Assembly: GCF_965208895.1 (NCBI RefSeq)
Contig: NZ_OZ242363.1
Span: forward strand, 2,728,001-2,792,000
Direction of reading: 5' to 3'
Origin: Poriferisodalis sp965208895
Lineage (GTDB): Bacteria > Actinomycetota > Acidimicrobiia > Acidimicrobiales > Poriferisodalaceae
DNA length: 64,000 nucleotides
Every line of letters starts with the position of its first letter. The stretch's first letter is position 1. Below, piece by piece: positions 42,226-50,019 of this stretch. The notes beneath the pieces were generated by a model. The model was given only the letters and a program-made list of their open reading frames with translations. It did not search any database and was not told the origin of the DNA. Both the position numbers and the translations under genes were made by a program.

Positions 42226-43317
42226 ATGAAGGTGTTGTTCGTCAGGAGACTACGGAACCGCGATTGGTCGGTGCCTCGCTCATTTCGGTACAGCCGTGTG
42301 TCGATTGTGAACTATGTCGTTTTGCTTAGCGGAGTGGCCTTGTGGGGCTTTGTGTCCTGCAGTGCGGAAGACTATCGGGCGAGTTCGGTAGCTGGAACTA
42401 ATGCTGTTGAGCCAGTGACTGAGATTGTTCCTGCAAATGTCAGTCGAGTTCACGGCGGCCCTGAGATCCCAAAGGGACCTGGATGGCCGCCCAGTATCGC
42501 AATCTTGGATACGGGAATTGACACGACGAATTCCGATTTGAACGTAGTGGGAGGCTTCAACTGTGCTACGGATGACATTGAGGACTGGCACGACTCAAAT
42601 GGTCATGGTACGTCGTTGGCAGGCGTCGTAGGAGCTAAGCAAAATGGTGAAGGGATTATCGGGGTTGCCCCAGGTGCAGAGCTATACGCCATCCGCCTGT
42701 TCGCAGATGAAACCTTGGCGTCCGAGGAAAGTGTTCTATGTGGTCTCAGGTGGGTAGACGAGAATTCAAGCCGTATAGATGTCGTGCTGACAGCGTTCAA
42801 CCGGTCCGATGAATCCGCGGCCGATGAGACGGACTGTACCGCGGATTCTCTCCGACAAATGATCTGCCGCTTGCATGAAGCAGGTATAACTGTAGTCTCA
42901 GCAGCCGGAAATCAGAAGGCGGACGCGTCGGAATTTGTTCCGGCTAAGCTGAGTCGGGTCATTAGCGTGGGTGCCATAGTCGACTTTGATGGGGTCGACG
43001 GCGGCTTGGGTTCACCGACTTGTGGACCCGGGATCGATGACGATATCGCTGATTTTAGCAACAGAGGTGCCAGCGTTGACATATATGCACCTGGAGTCTG
43101 TATACAGACTACCAGACTGAAATCACTTCGAGATTCTGTTGCGCCGAGTGGTACCTCTTTGGCGGCGGCGCATGTAGCTGCGGCCGCGGCGATCTATATG
43201 GCATGTCATGTAGACGCGACACCGGACGAGGTGAAAGAACTGTTGCTGGATTCAGGTGAAATGGTATCGTCCGACGGAATGATCGTGCCTACAATCGTCG
43301 TGATATCAGAATGCTAA
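42226..43317 (+). CDS. Subtilisin-like serine protease (S8), membrane-anchored or lipoprotein
   Basis: A 363-residue subtilase. A hydrophobic segment (IVNYVVLLSGVALWGFVSC) acts as signal or lipobox. The catalytic triad is visible: Asp in SIAILDTGIDTTNSDL, His in SNGHGTSLAGVVGA, Ser in APSGTSLAAAHVAAA, and the oxyanion Asn in VSAAGNQ. Several cysteine pairs are present. It is shorter than many secreted subtilases because it lacks extra C-terminal domains. Its neighbours are a secreted protein upstream and a small membrane protein downstream, on the same strand and of the same low G+C, so they form a candidate three-gene unit. Confidence 0.88.
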   Translation: MKVLFVRRLRNRDWSVPRSFRYSRVSIVNYVVLLSGVALWGFVSCSAEDYRASSVAGTNAVEPVTEIVPANVSRVHGGPEIPKGPGWPPSIAILDTGIDTTNSDLNVVGGFNCATDDIEDWHDSNGHGTSLAGVVGAKQNGEGIIGVAPGAELYAIRLFADETLASEESVLCGLRWVDENSSRIDVVLTAFNRSDESAADETDCTADSLRQMICRLHEAGITVVSAAGNQKADASEFVPAKLSRVISVGAIVDFDGVDGGLGSPTCGPGIDDDIADFSNRGASVDIYAPGVCIQTTRLKSLRDSVAPSGTSLAAAHVAAAAAIYMACHVDATPDEVKELLLDSGEMVSSDGMIVPTIVVISEC

Positions 43318-43348
43318 TTGTTTCTAAAAGTGTGATCGTGGCGGCGAT

Positions 43349-43756
43349 GTGATGAGGGGACTCACTCGCCTTATTACAGCACGCTGGATCATCTTGTTCG
43401 GGCTTGCATATTGGATCTCATTTTCGATCCTGCTATTTTCACTGAATGGTGACGAAATCTACTTGGACACTGTGTTCCCACTTGTCGGGCATAGCAGTGG
43501 CGTTACGATCTTAGATGCGCCGACACCGCCCAACCCACCAGGCGCGGTGGTCGCCGCATTCTGGACTGTCGGGGTCATCGTTGGGCTTCCAGTCGTGGTT
43601 CCAGATCGGGTAATGGTTGCGGTTCTTCGTTTGAGCGCGATAGCCATCGGAATCTGCCTTCTTGCATCCATTCTTCGCCTCGGAATAGTTCTGGTACCTG
43701 TACTAGTCCTTCAGTTGCTAGCCCTCGAACGGCGGGGCTCGGCCGGTTCGCTGTAG
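43349..43756 (+). CDS. Small membrane protein
   Basis: A 135-residue protein with about four hydrophobic stretches: WIILFGLAYWISFSILLFSL, then VVAAFWTVGVIVGLPVVV, AVLRLSAIAIGICLLASIL and LGIVLVPVLVLQLLAL. A proline-rich loop (DAPTPPNPPG) faces the other side. No family is recognised. It is the third gene after the secreted protein and the subtilase, 31 bases downstream, and ends the lower-G+C stretch. It might anchor or export its neighbours. Confidence 0.6.
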   Translation: MMRGLTRLITARWIILFGLAYWISFSILLFSLNGDEIYLDTVFPLVGHSSGVTILDAPTPPNPPGAVVAAFWTVGVIVGLPVVVPDRVMVAVLRLSAIAIGICLLASILRLGIVLVPVLVLQLLALERRGSAGSL

Positions 43757-43863
43757 AAGGGAACGACGTACTCCTCGGATATTTCTGAGCGATGGCTTAG
43801 AGATTGAGCGGGTCTTTCAGACGCTCCCTGTCGCACGGATTCTCCTGACGAGTTCAGCTCGCT

Positions 43864-44055
43864 TCACGCCAGCGTGAGGTCGGCGAGGTGGCGCACTCCG
43901 GGCAACTCACCGCTTGCCAGATCCGCGTGGAGGTCACGCAAGTGCTCCTCGAGGTCCCCCAGCGTCGTGCCTTGGGTCCAATAGTCGGGGAATTCCTCGA
44001 GGTAGCCGAGCCACAACTCATCCTCTTGCCAGTAGACGATCTTCGTGGTCCGCAC
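43864..44055 (-). CDS. Orphan HicB-like antitoxin-family protein
   Basis: A 63-residue protein of the HicB/UPF0150 type. The visible pattern is KIVYWQEDELWLGYLEEFPD, then a GxTLGDLEEHLRDLH helix and a short tail. HicB proteins normally neutralise a HicA RNase, but no hicA frame is found on either side, so this is an orphan copy. GTG 44055 has a GGGAG site upstream. It marks the far side of the accessory island. Confidence 0.7.
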   Translation of the reverse strand: MRTTKIVYWQEDELWLGYLEEFPDYWTQGTTLGDLEEHLRDLHADLASGELPGVRHLADLTLA

Positions 44056-44141
44056 GTCTACGTCTCCCTGCTGGCCGCCTGATCTTGAACCTAGCGTCCT
44101 TGGAGAGATCGCTCCAAGGCGATATTGGTGGCGGACAGCGT

Positions 44142-45407
44142 TCAGGTGCGGTCGCGCCAGAGCCGTGCAACTCCCGAGGCCGCTCGGTAGATGCCGCGGG
44201 GGCCGAGCGGGCCGGCCTTGGTTTGCATCAGATCGGTCGAGACCCGCATGGCCAAATTGCCTATGCGGGGGGAGCGAATCGCGAGCTGAGTCAGCTGTCG
44301 CATGAGGCCGGGGCGGCCGAGCGCGCGGGTCGTCAGCCGACCGAGATGGTGGTACTGCTGCCAGCGCGCGGCAAGCTCGGCCTCGTAGCGCCGCAACTCG
44401 AGACCGTCATCGTTGTCGAGCGCCCGTCCGATGACCTCGGCTGCCAGCCTGCCGGTTGCCAGTGCGGGGCCGACGCCATCGCCGTTCCAGGGGTTGACAC
44501 TGCCCGCTGCATCGCCGACCACCACCCAATTCGGACCCGAGCGTGGGCGTACCGATCCTCCCATCGGCAGCCGGCCGCTCGCTGGTTCGGTGCAGGGTCC
44601 CGAAGGGTCGATCTCCCAGCGCTCGGGAATCTGCCGGACCCACTGCTCGAAGAGTCGCTCGAGCGAGATGGCTTCATTGCCGTAGTGATGGCTGAGCAGG
44701 CCGACGCCCACATTGGCCGTGCCGTCGCCGACCGGAAAGACCCAGCCGTAACCCGGCAGCTGGCTCCCCGAGCGGTCAGCCAAAGCGAAGACCGACTCGA
44801 TCCAGGGCTCGTCGTGGCGGGGCGTTGGGTAGTACGCGCGCATCGCCAACCCCTGCGCGTGGGTCCGGGAGCGCACGGTCCCCAGTGCCCGGCCAAAGCT
44901 CGAACGCGGGCCGTCGGCGATCACGACGTAGCGAGCGCGTGCCGTCACGTCGCGCGGCTGTGCTCCTCTGCGGTCCGCAGCAGTGCAGCCGCGCAGGTGG
45001 CCATCGGTGATCAGCGGAGCCGTGACCTCTGTGCCGGTGAGCACGCGCGCACCCGCAGCCTGCGCGCGGGCGAACGTCAGCGCGTCGAGTCGCGGCCGCC
45101 GTACCACCACGCCATAGCCGGGCCATTGCTCGCCTTGTGGCCACGGCACCTCGAGGCTTTGCCCGTGGGCCGTGATGCGCAGACCGTGGTGCCGGTGCCA
45201 GCGCGCGGTGGCAGGGTCACAGCCCATATCGATGAGCTCGCTCACGGCGACCGGTGTGAGCGCGTCGCCGCACACGCGTTCTCGAGGGTGCGTCGAGCGC
45301 TCGATGAGCAGCACATCGCGTCCTGCCCGCGCCAGCCAGTACGCGGCAGCGCTGCCCGCGGGGCCGCCACCGATGACGAGCACGTCGCAAGCGAGTGTCT
45401 GGGTCAC
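44142..45407 (-). CDS. Geranylgeranyl reductase-family flavoprotein (MenJ-like)
   Basis: A 421-residue FAD enzyme, probably saturating one isoprene double bond of menaquinone, as MenJ does in mycobacteria. The N-terminal dinucleotide site is DVLVIGGGPAGSAAAYWLAR, followed by the family HPRERVCGDALTP (C-G-D motif) and, later, VVVGDAAGSVNPWNGDGVGP, the second FAD site. Lipid-facing residues near the C-terminus suggest peripheral membrane binding. GTG 45407 is the start; the open frame upstream reaches into dispersed repeat D. Its place next to quinone-using complexes supports the assignment. Confidence 0.8.
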   Translation of the reverse strand: MTQTLACDVLVIGGGPAGSAAAYWLARAGRDVLLIERSTHPRERVCGDALTPVAVSELIDMGCDPATARWHRHHGLRITAHGQSLEVPWPQGEQWPGYGVVVRRPRLDALTFARAQAAGARVLTGTEVTAPLITDGHLRGCTAADRRGAQPRDVTARARYVVIADGPRSSFGRALGTVRSRTHAQGLAMRAYYPTPRHDEPWIESVFALADRSGSQLPGYGWVFPVGDGTANVGVGLLSHHYGNEAISLERLFEQWVRQIPERWEIDPSGPCTEPASGRLPMGGSVRPRSGPNWVVVGDAAGSVNPWNGDGVGPALATGRLAAEVIGRALDNDDGLELRRYEAELAARWQQYHHLGRLTTRALGRPGLMRQLTQLAIRSPRIGNLAMRVSTDLMQTKAGPLGPRGIYRAASGVARLWRDRT

Positions 45408-45441
45408 GGTGTCGCGATCACGATCGGAGATCCCCGCAGAC

Positions 45442-45475
45442 GGGGCCACGGCTTCGCCCGCGGCTCAGCCTCTTA
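45442..45475 (+). repeat. Dispersed intergenic repeat, partial copy D
   Basis: GGGGCCACGGCTTCGCC followed by GGCTCAGCCTCT matches the second half of copies A and B. It fills the gap between the cytochrome c gene stop and the flavoprotein start. Confidence 0.65.
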
Positions 45476-46243
45476 GTGGCCGCCGCCGCCCCCGCCGGAC
45501 AGGGCGCCGCCACCCAGATGCTCCCACTCGGCGTCGCGCTCGGCGGCCACCTCGTCGCTGATCATCTCGCCGCCGATCACCTCGCGGACATATCGCGCGA
45601 CCGAGTACAGCTGATGGTCGTTCAGCACTTCCCCGAACGCCGGCATGTTGGACTCAGTCTCGCCAGTGATGTGCGCACCGCCTGGCCGGTTCGGATCTCC
45701 GTAGACCTGTCCGAGGCCGATGCCTTCGGAGCCGACCGAGATCCACTCGATGAACGAGTCGTCCAGGTCAGGGAAGGTCAGCAGCACTTCGCCGTTCCAC
45801 AGCGGCCGTCCCACGCCGCTGCCGTCGCTGCCGGAGCCATCGCCCACATGGCAGCTCGCGCAGCGCACCGCGTAGGTCGCCGCACCTTCGTTGATGGCGG
45901 TAATGGGCTCAGGCGGCGGTTCGGTCAATTTCACATAAACGAATGCCCACAGCGGCAGGCAGAACAGCACGGGCAGCACCCAGATCGGAATTCGATGTCT
46001 CCTGCGGGCGGCGAGCACCCATGACGAATCGGGCGGCGCCTCGGGTTCGGCTTCGAGCTGCGCCGCTTCGCGAGCGGCAGCGATCATGTCCGCCTGGCTG
46101 GGGCCTGCCGCGGGAGCCCCTCCGGCCGCGGGTGCTGCCGCGCTCGCAGCGCCGCCGTCGCCGCTGCCGTCGTCTTCGAGCACCCCCAGCGCGATGCGAC
46201 GCTGTCGCGAGCGCTCTAGCAGGTACTCGGGAACATCGGTCAC
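45473..46243 (-). CDS. Membrane-anchored monohaem cytochrome c
   Basis: A 256-residue c-type cytochrome. It starts TDVPEYLLERSRQRRIALG, has an Ala/Gly-rich linker, one transmembrane helix IWVLPVLFCLPLWAFVYVKL (about residues 93-112) and an extracytoplasmic haem domain with CASCH and a distal MPAFGEVL methionine. It ends in Gly/His-rich residues. The N-terminal P-E-x-L-L-x-x-S motif recurs in the subunit IV-like protein. GTG 46243 has a GGAGG site. It is divergent from the b6f-like operon and probably carries electrons from it to an oxidase. Confidence 0.85.
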   Translation of the reverse strand: MTDVPEYLLERSRQRRIALGVLEDDGSGDGGAASAAAPAAGGAPAAGPSQADMIAAAREAAQLEAEPEAPPDSSWVLAARRRHRIPIWVLPVLFCLPLWAFVYVKLTEPPPEPITAINEGAATYAVRCASCHVGDGSGSDGSGVGRPLWNGEVLLTFPDLDDSFIEWISVGSEGIGLGQVYGDPNRPGGAHITGETESNMPAFGEVLNDHQLYSVARYVREVIGGEMISDEVAAERDAEWEHLGGGALSGGGGGGH

Positions 46244-46586
46244 GGGATCCTCCGCGGGGTCGCCCCCAGGGGTTCTGTCACGGCCGGCACGGCCAAGTTC
46301 GCTGGGCACGATACGCGCCCGAGCGCACCGAGGCGCAAGTCTGCCATGCAGCCGCTCCGAAGGCGCAGCAGCAGAGGGTCCGTTCACCGCGCCCATTGGC
46401 GCGGGCCGATTGCGACGACACGGTGGCGAGCGCCCGATGTCGTGCTAGAACATCACGCGCCATAGCCGGGGCGCCGGTAATCTTTGCCCCGGTCTTGCTG
46501 CGGCTGACGCACTCGATGCACCGTCGAATTCGCCAGCCCGCAGCAGCCCGGAAACGCCGACATTCGAACTCGGGAGGAACGAAGGA
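46244..46586. other. Divergent intergenic region of the respiratory cluster
   Basis: No gene is seen in these 343 bases. It must hold the promoters of the minus-strand cytochrome c gene and of the plus-strand b6f-like operon. Two short inverted repeats are visible: CGCGCC-CATT-GGCGCG near 46395 and CCGGGGC/GCCCCGG at 46466-46472 and 46486-46492. A GAAGGAG ribosome site precedes the gene at 46587. Confidence 0.5.
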
Positions 46587-47021
46587 GTGGTTGCACTCGT
46601 CACATCGATCCTCGTCACCGCGCTGATGGTTCACGGGCTCGTCTGGTACGGCAAGCGCCGACCGACCGACCGACCCACCACGTGGGGCGAGGCCATGGTG
46701 GGTGCGGCCTATGTGTTCATGCTGCTGTTGCTGGTGTTCGGAATCGTGCCCGACCGCTGGATCCGCCTCACCGACAACGAGTGGGGCTGGTCGGTGGAGC
46801 GCTTCTTGGTGACCGAAGGCCAGTTCATGACGTCGCCCATCACCTTCCCGCCGATGCGCATCGACTTGAAGAAGGTCAGCGACATAGTGGTCGTGATCGA
46901 GCACCTCGCGGCCTTCATCGGGCTCCCCGTTCTCGTGATGTGGTGGCAACGGCGCGACAAGGCCCAGCCCGCCGCCGAGCCGACATCTGATTACGGCCGA
47001 CCTCTCGTCAAGGGCAACTGA
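46587..47021 (+). CDS. Membrane protein at the head of the b6f-like operon
   Basis: A 144-residue protein with three hydrophobic stretches (LVTSILVTALMVHGLVWY, GAAYVFMLLLLVFGIV and a late AAFIGLPVLVMWW) and a soluble loop with EWGWSVERFLV. No family is recognised. It starts at GTG 46587 after a GAAGGAG site and is 4 bases ahead of the ferredoxin gene. Its position suggests an accessory subunit of the quinol-oxidising complex; nothing else supports that. Confidence 0.6.
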   Translation: MVALVTSILVTALMVHGLVWYGKRRPTDRPTTWGEAMVGAAYVFMLLLLVFGIVPDRWIRLTDNEWGWSVERFLVTEGQFMTSPITFPPMRIDLKKVSDIVVVIEHLAAFIGLPVLVMWWQRRDKAQPAAEPTSDYGRPLVKGN

Positions 47022-47025
47022 GAAC

Positions 47026-47442
47026 ATGGCTGCGAACGACGCAAATCCGCCGATGCCCAAGTTCCGGGACGATTACCTCCTGCAGCAGGTCGACGCCTCC
47101 TACCTCGAGGCAGCGGTCAAGCCGAAGCAGTTCATCAACATCGACCAGTCGGAGTGCATTCAGTGTGAAGGCTGCGTCGACATCTGCCCGTGGAAGTGCA
47201 TCTGGTATGTGTCCACCGAAGCGATCGATGAAGCCGTCGGCGTCGAACTGCCGGGGCTGGATCCCACCGACAACGCCGTCTTCATCATCGACGACGACGT
47301 CTGCACACGCTGTGCGCTGTGCGTCGACCGCTGCCCCACTGGCGTGATCACGCTCGGGCGGGTCAGCAACAATCCCCCGCCAGAGGGCGACGTCCACGGC
47401 CGGACCCACACCCACGGCTACTCCTACGGGATGCGCCTGTAG
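47026..47442 (+). CDS. Two-[4Fe-4S] ferredoxin of the b6f-like operon
   Basis: A 138-residue ferredoxin. The first cluster motif is CIQCEGCVDICPWKC and the second is CTRCALCVDRCPTG, each C-x2-C-x2-C-x3-C plus one more Cys nearby. The N-terminal 45 residues (FRDDYLLQQVDASYLEAAV) and the His-rich C-terminus (HGRTHTHGYSYG) are extra to the fold. It is cotranscribed with the cytochrome b gene, which is unusual for an actinobacterial quinol oxidase, and may exchange electrons with it or with complex I. Confidence 0.88.
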   Translation: MAANDANPPMPKFRDDYLLQQVDASYLEAAVKPKQFINIDQSECIQCEGCVDICPWKCIWYVSTEAIDEAVGVELPGLDPTDNAVFIIDDDVCTRCALCVDRCPTGVITLGRVSNNPPPEGDVHGRTHTHGYSYGMRL

Positions 47443-47505
47443 CGCCGGCCCCATGCGTGAAGTGATGCGAAAGCGAAGGACACGGTCCAACTAGATCGAA
47501 CAGAT

Positions 47506-48306
47506 ATGGCGAACACTCTCGAGTCCCCCAAGTCCAAGCCGCCCCTGCCGCAGCGCTTGCAGAACGCGCAGCAGCAGGCGGCCGACTGGATGCAGGACAG
47601 TCAGTTCTGGACGTCGGTCTTCCGTCCCGGATCGATCTTTCGCAAGGGCTACACCGACAGCCCCCGGAACCGGTCCTACGTCATCATGAACAGCGTCCTG
47701 TACCACCTTCACCCGGTGAAGGTGAAGCGGCACGCGGTGAAGGTCAGCTACACCCTGTGCCTCGGCGGCCTCAGCTTCTTCCTGTTCATCTTGCTGACCA
47801 TCACCGGCATCTTCCTGATGTTCTTCTACCGCCCAACCGACACTGCGGCATGGGCGGACATCGAGAGCCTCCACACCCAGGTGGCGTTCGGCCTGCTCGT
47901 GCGCAACATGCACCGATGGGCCGCGCACCTCATGGTGATCACGGTCTTCCTGCATATGGCTCGGGTCTTCTATCACGGCGCCTACAAAGCACCGAGAGAG
48001 TTCAACTGGGTCGTCGGCGTGATGTTGCTGCAGCTGACGCTGCTGCTCGCCTTCACCGGCTATCTGCTTCCGTGGGACCAGCTCGCGCTGTGGGCGGTCA
48101 CGGTGGGCACGAACATGATGGGATTCACGCCGGTCTTCGGGGAGCAAGTGCGTTTCGTGCTGCTCGGCGGCCAGCAGATCGGAGCCGAGACGTTATTGCG
48201 CTGGTATGTGCTGCACGTCTTGATGCTCCCGTTCGTGATCGTCATCTTCATGGCGATCCACTTCTGGCGAGTGAGAAAGGACGGAGGCATTTCGGGGCCG
48301 CTGTAG
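47506..48306 (+). CDS. Cytochrome b6-like subunit
   Basis: A 266-residue, four-helix cytochrome b N-terminal half, corresponding to PetB. The haem ligands are in NMHRWAAHLMVITVFLHM (two His) and LRWYVLHVLMLPFVIVIFMA followed by IHFW (two His). YTLCLGGLSF matches the YCLGGIT region of cytochrome b6, whose Cys (here residue 85) attaches haem c-i. The typical KAPREFNWVVGV loop is present. The C-terminal half of cytochrome b is the separate next gene, so the organisation is b6 plus subunit IV, unlike the fused QcrB of most actinobacteria. Confidence 0.9.
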   Translation: MANTLESPKSKPPLPQRLQNAQQQAADWMQDSQFWTSVFRPGSIFRKGYTDSPRNRSYVIMNSVLYHLHPVKVKRHAVKVSYTLCLGGLSFFLFILLTITGIFLMFFYRPTDTAAWADIESLHTQVAFGLLVRNMHRWAAHLMVITVFLHMARVFYHGAYKAPREFNWVVGVMLLQLTLLLAFTGYLLPWDQLALWAVTVGTNMMGFTPVFGEQVRFVLLGGQQIGAETLLRWYVLHVLMLPFVIVIFMAIHFWRVRKDGGISGPL

Positions 48307-48333
48307 GAAGCCTGAACGCCCGCCCCCATCAGC

Positions 48334-49116
48334 ATGACTGAGATCCCCGAACACCTTCTGCGGCGAAGTGCCGAAGCGAGGGCCCGTGCGACCGGCGCGC
48401 CTGCGTCCGGCGAAGCCGCGGCCCAAGATGCCGGGCAGCCCGGCGACGATGACGGCGTCACGATTCCTCGTTCGCTACTGGAAGCCAGCCAGCAGCCAGG
48501 CGGAGCCCCCGCAGTCGCGGGCATGGCGCCGTATGGAACGGCGCAGGCAGGCAGTCCCGCTGCGGCGGGTGGGGGCGTCGCCACAGCACTTCCTCCGCTC
48601 ATGGGAGGGCCTGCAGGCAACACCCACCGACTGCTGACGGTCGTCAAGTCGGGTTCCATCCAGGATGTCAAGGCCAGCCCGGGCGACAAAGTGCATGTCT
48701 GGCCCCACCTGCTGGCCGCGGAATTCACGGCGGCGCTCTTCATCACCGCGTTCACGTTGGTGTTCTCGTTGTTCATCAACGCGCCGCTGCTGGAGCTGGC
48801 CAACCACAACGAGACACCCAACCCGTCCAAGGCGCCGTGGTACTTCCTGGGCCTGCAAGAACTGCTCACGATGTTCGACCCGATGATCGCCGGCGTGACG
48901 ATCCCCGGAGTAGCGCTCATCTTGCTGGCGTTCGCCCCCTACATCGACAGGAACACTTCGCTGCGGCCAGAGGACCGCAAGTTCGCCATTTCGATCCAGA
49001 CCATCCACCTGATGTTCTGGGCGGTTTTGGTGATCATCGGCTCGTTCTTCCGGGGGCAGGGCTTCAACTTCACCTACCCGTGGGACACCGGTCTGCACGG
49101 CATCTTCCACCTGTAG
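48334..49116 (+). CDS. Cytochrome b6f subunit IV-like protein
   Basis: A 260-residue PetD-like subunit. The N-terminal 95 residues are soluble and carry two related motifs, TEIPEHLLRRSAEAR and VTIPRSLLEASQQ. Three helices follow; the quinol-site region is NPSKAPWYFLGLQELLTMFD, whose PWYF stands in place of PEWY. The final helix and FRGQGFNFTYPWD segment are on the outer side. With the preceding b6 gene it forms the quinol-oxidising core. The gap between the two genes is 27 bases. Confidence 0.85.
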   Translation: MTEIPEHLLRRSAEARARATGAPASGEAAAQDAGQPGDDDGVTIPRSLLEASQQPGGAPAVAGMAPYGTAQAGSPAAAGGGVATALPPLMGGPAGNTHRLLTVVKSGSIQDVKASPGDKVHVWPHLLAAEFTAALFITAFTLVFSLFINAPLLELANHNETPNPSKAPWYFLGLQELLTMFDPMIAGVTIPGVALILLAFAPYIDRNTSLRPEDRKFAISIQTIHLMFWAVLVIIGSFFRGQGFNFTYPWDTGLHGIFHL

Positions 49117-49128
49117 GAGCACGTCGGA

Positions 49129-50019
49129 ATGTCCACCGGAACGATTCTCGCGATTGCCATCCCGGTCATCGTTGTGCTGGGTGCGGTGGTCGCGTTCGTC
49201 TCCTTGCGTCGCCGAGATGCCACCGGCCTGGGGCACCTGTCGCGCGAGACGCGTCGCCGCGACGAGCTGGCCGCTGGTGCGGGCGGCGACGACGCAGCGG
49301 CTGAGGATGAGGCCGGTGCCTTCGGCATCAGCTCACAAGCTCGTGAGCTGGAGCGCTCGGTGGCCTTGGAGCGTCGCCCGTCGACCGTCGCGGTGGCCGA
49401 GCCTGAGCTGCCCCAAGACTGGGCGCCGCCGCCCGCCGAAGAGGTGGGCGTCACTCGACGGCAGTTCTTGAACCGGTCCTCGGTGCTGCTGATGGCGACT
49501 GGTCTGGGAACCTTCAACGCCGCCATGATCGCCTTCTTGTGGCCACGCCCGACGGGCGGTTTCGGTTCGAAGATCAAGATCGGCTCGGTGGCATCGGTCG
49601 ACGAGGCGATCACTTCGTCAACCCCAGCCGAGAACTTCTCGTACTTCTCCGAGGCACAGAGTTATATCCAGCCCTACCCGACAGACTCTGCGACGCTGTC
49701 GAACGCCGAGACGGTGTACGGCGGCGCGGTGCTCGACGCCATGAGGCAGGGCTACGTCGCACTGTGGCAGGTGTGCCCGCACCTCGGCTGCAAGGTGCCG
49801 GTATGCGGCAGCTCGCAGTGGTTCGAATGCCCCTGCCACGGTTCGAAGTACAACCGCGTCGGCGAGAAGAAATCAGGCCCCGCGCCTCGCGGCATGGACA
49901 GATTCCCGGTGACCATCGAGGGAGGCAACGTCTTCGTCGACACCGGCAAGGTGTCGCAGGGACCTGCGATCGGCACCGACACCACGGGGCAGGGCCTCGA
50001 GGGACCGCACTGTGCCTGA
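49129..50019 (+). CDS. Rieske iron-sulfur protein
   Basis: The [2Fe-2S] subunit that takes the first quinol electron. The 296-residue product has a first helix (ILAIAIPVIVVLGAVVAFV), a cytoplasmic linker, a second helix preceded by TRRQFLNRSSVLLM (twin-arginine-like) and a folded domain with CPHLGCKVPVC and CPCHGSKY, the two cluster-binding loops. Two membrane segments with a Tat-like signal before the second resemble the multi-helix actinobacterial QcrA. It overlaps the next gene by 8 bases. Confidence 0.93.
   Translation: MSTGTILAIAIPVIVVLGAVVAFVSLRRRDATGLGHLSRETRRRDELAAGAGGDDAAAEDEAGAFGISSQARELERSVALERRPSTVAVAEPELPQDWAPPPAEEVGVTRRQFLNRSSVLLMATGLGTFNAAMIAFLWPRPTGGFGSKIKIGSVASVDEAITSSTPAENFSYFSEAQSYIQPYPTDSATLSNAETVYGGAVLDAMRQGYVALWQVCPHLGCKVPVCGSSQWFECPCHGSKYNRVGEKKSGPAPRGMDRFPVTIEGGNVFVDTGKVSQGPAIGTDTTGQGLEGPHCA

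Noticed and set aside
43914..45476. 520-residue plus-strand open frame
   Set aside because: It is the antisense shadow of the MenJ-like flavoprotein, whose FAD motifs are unmistakable.
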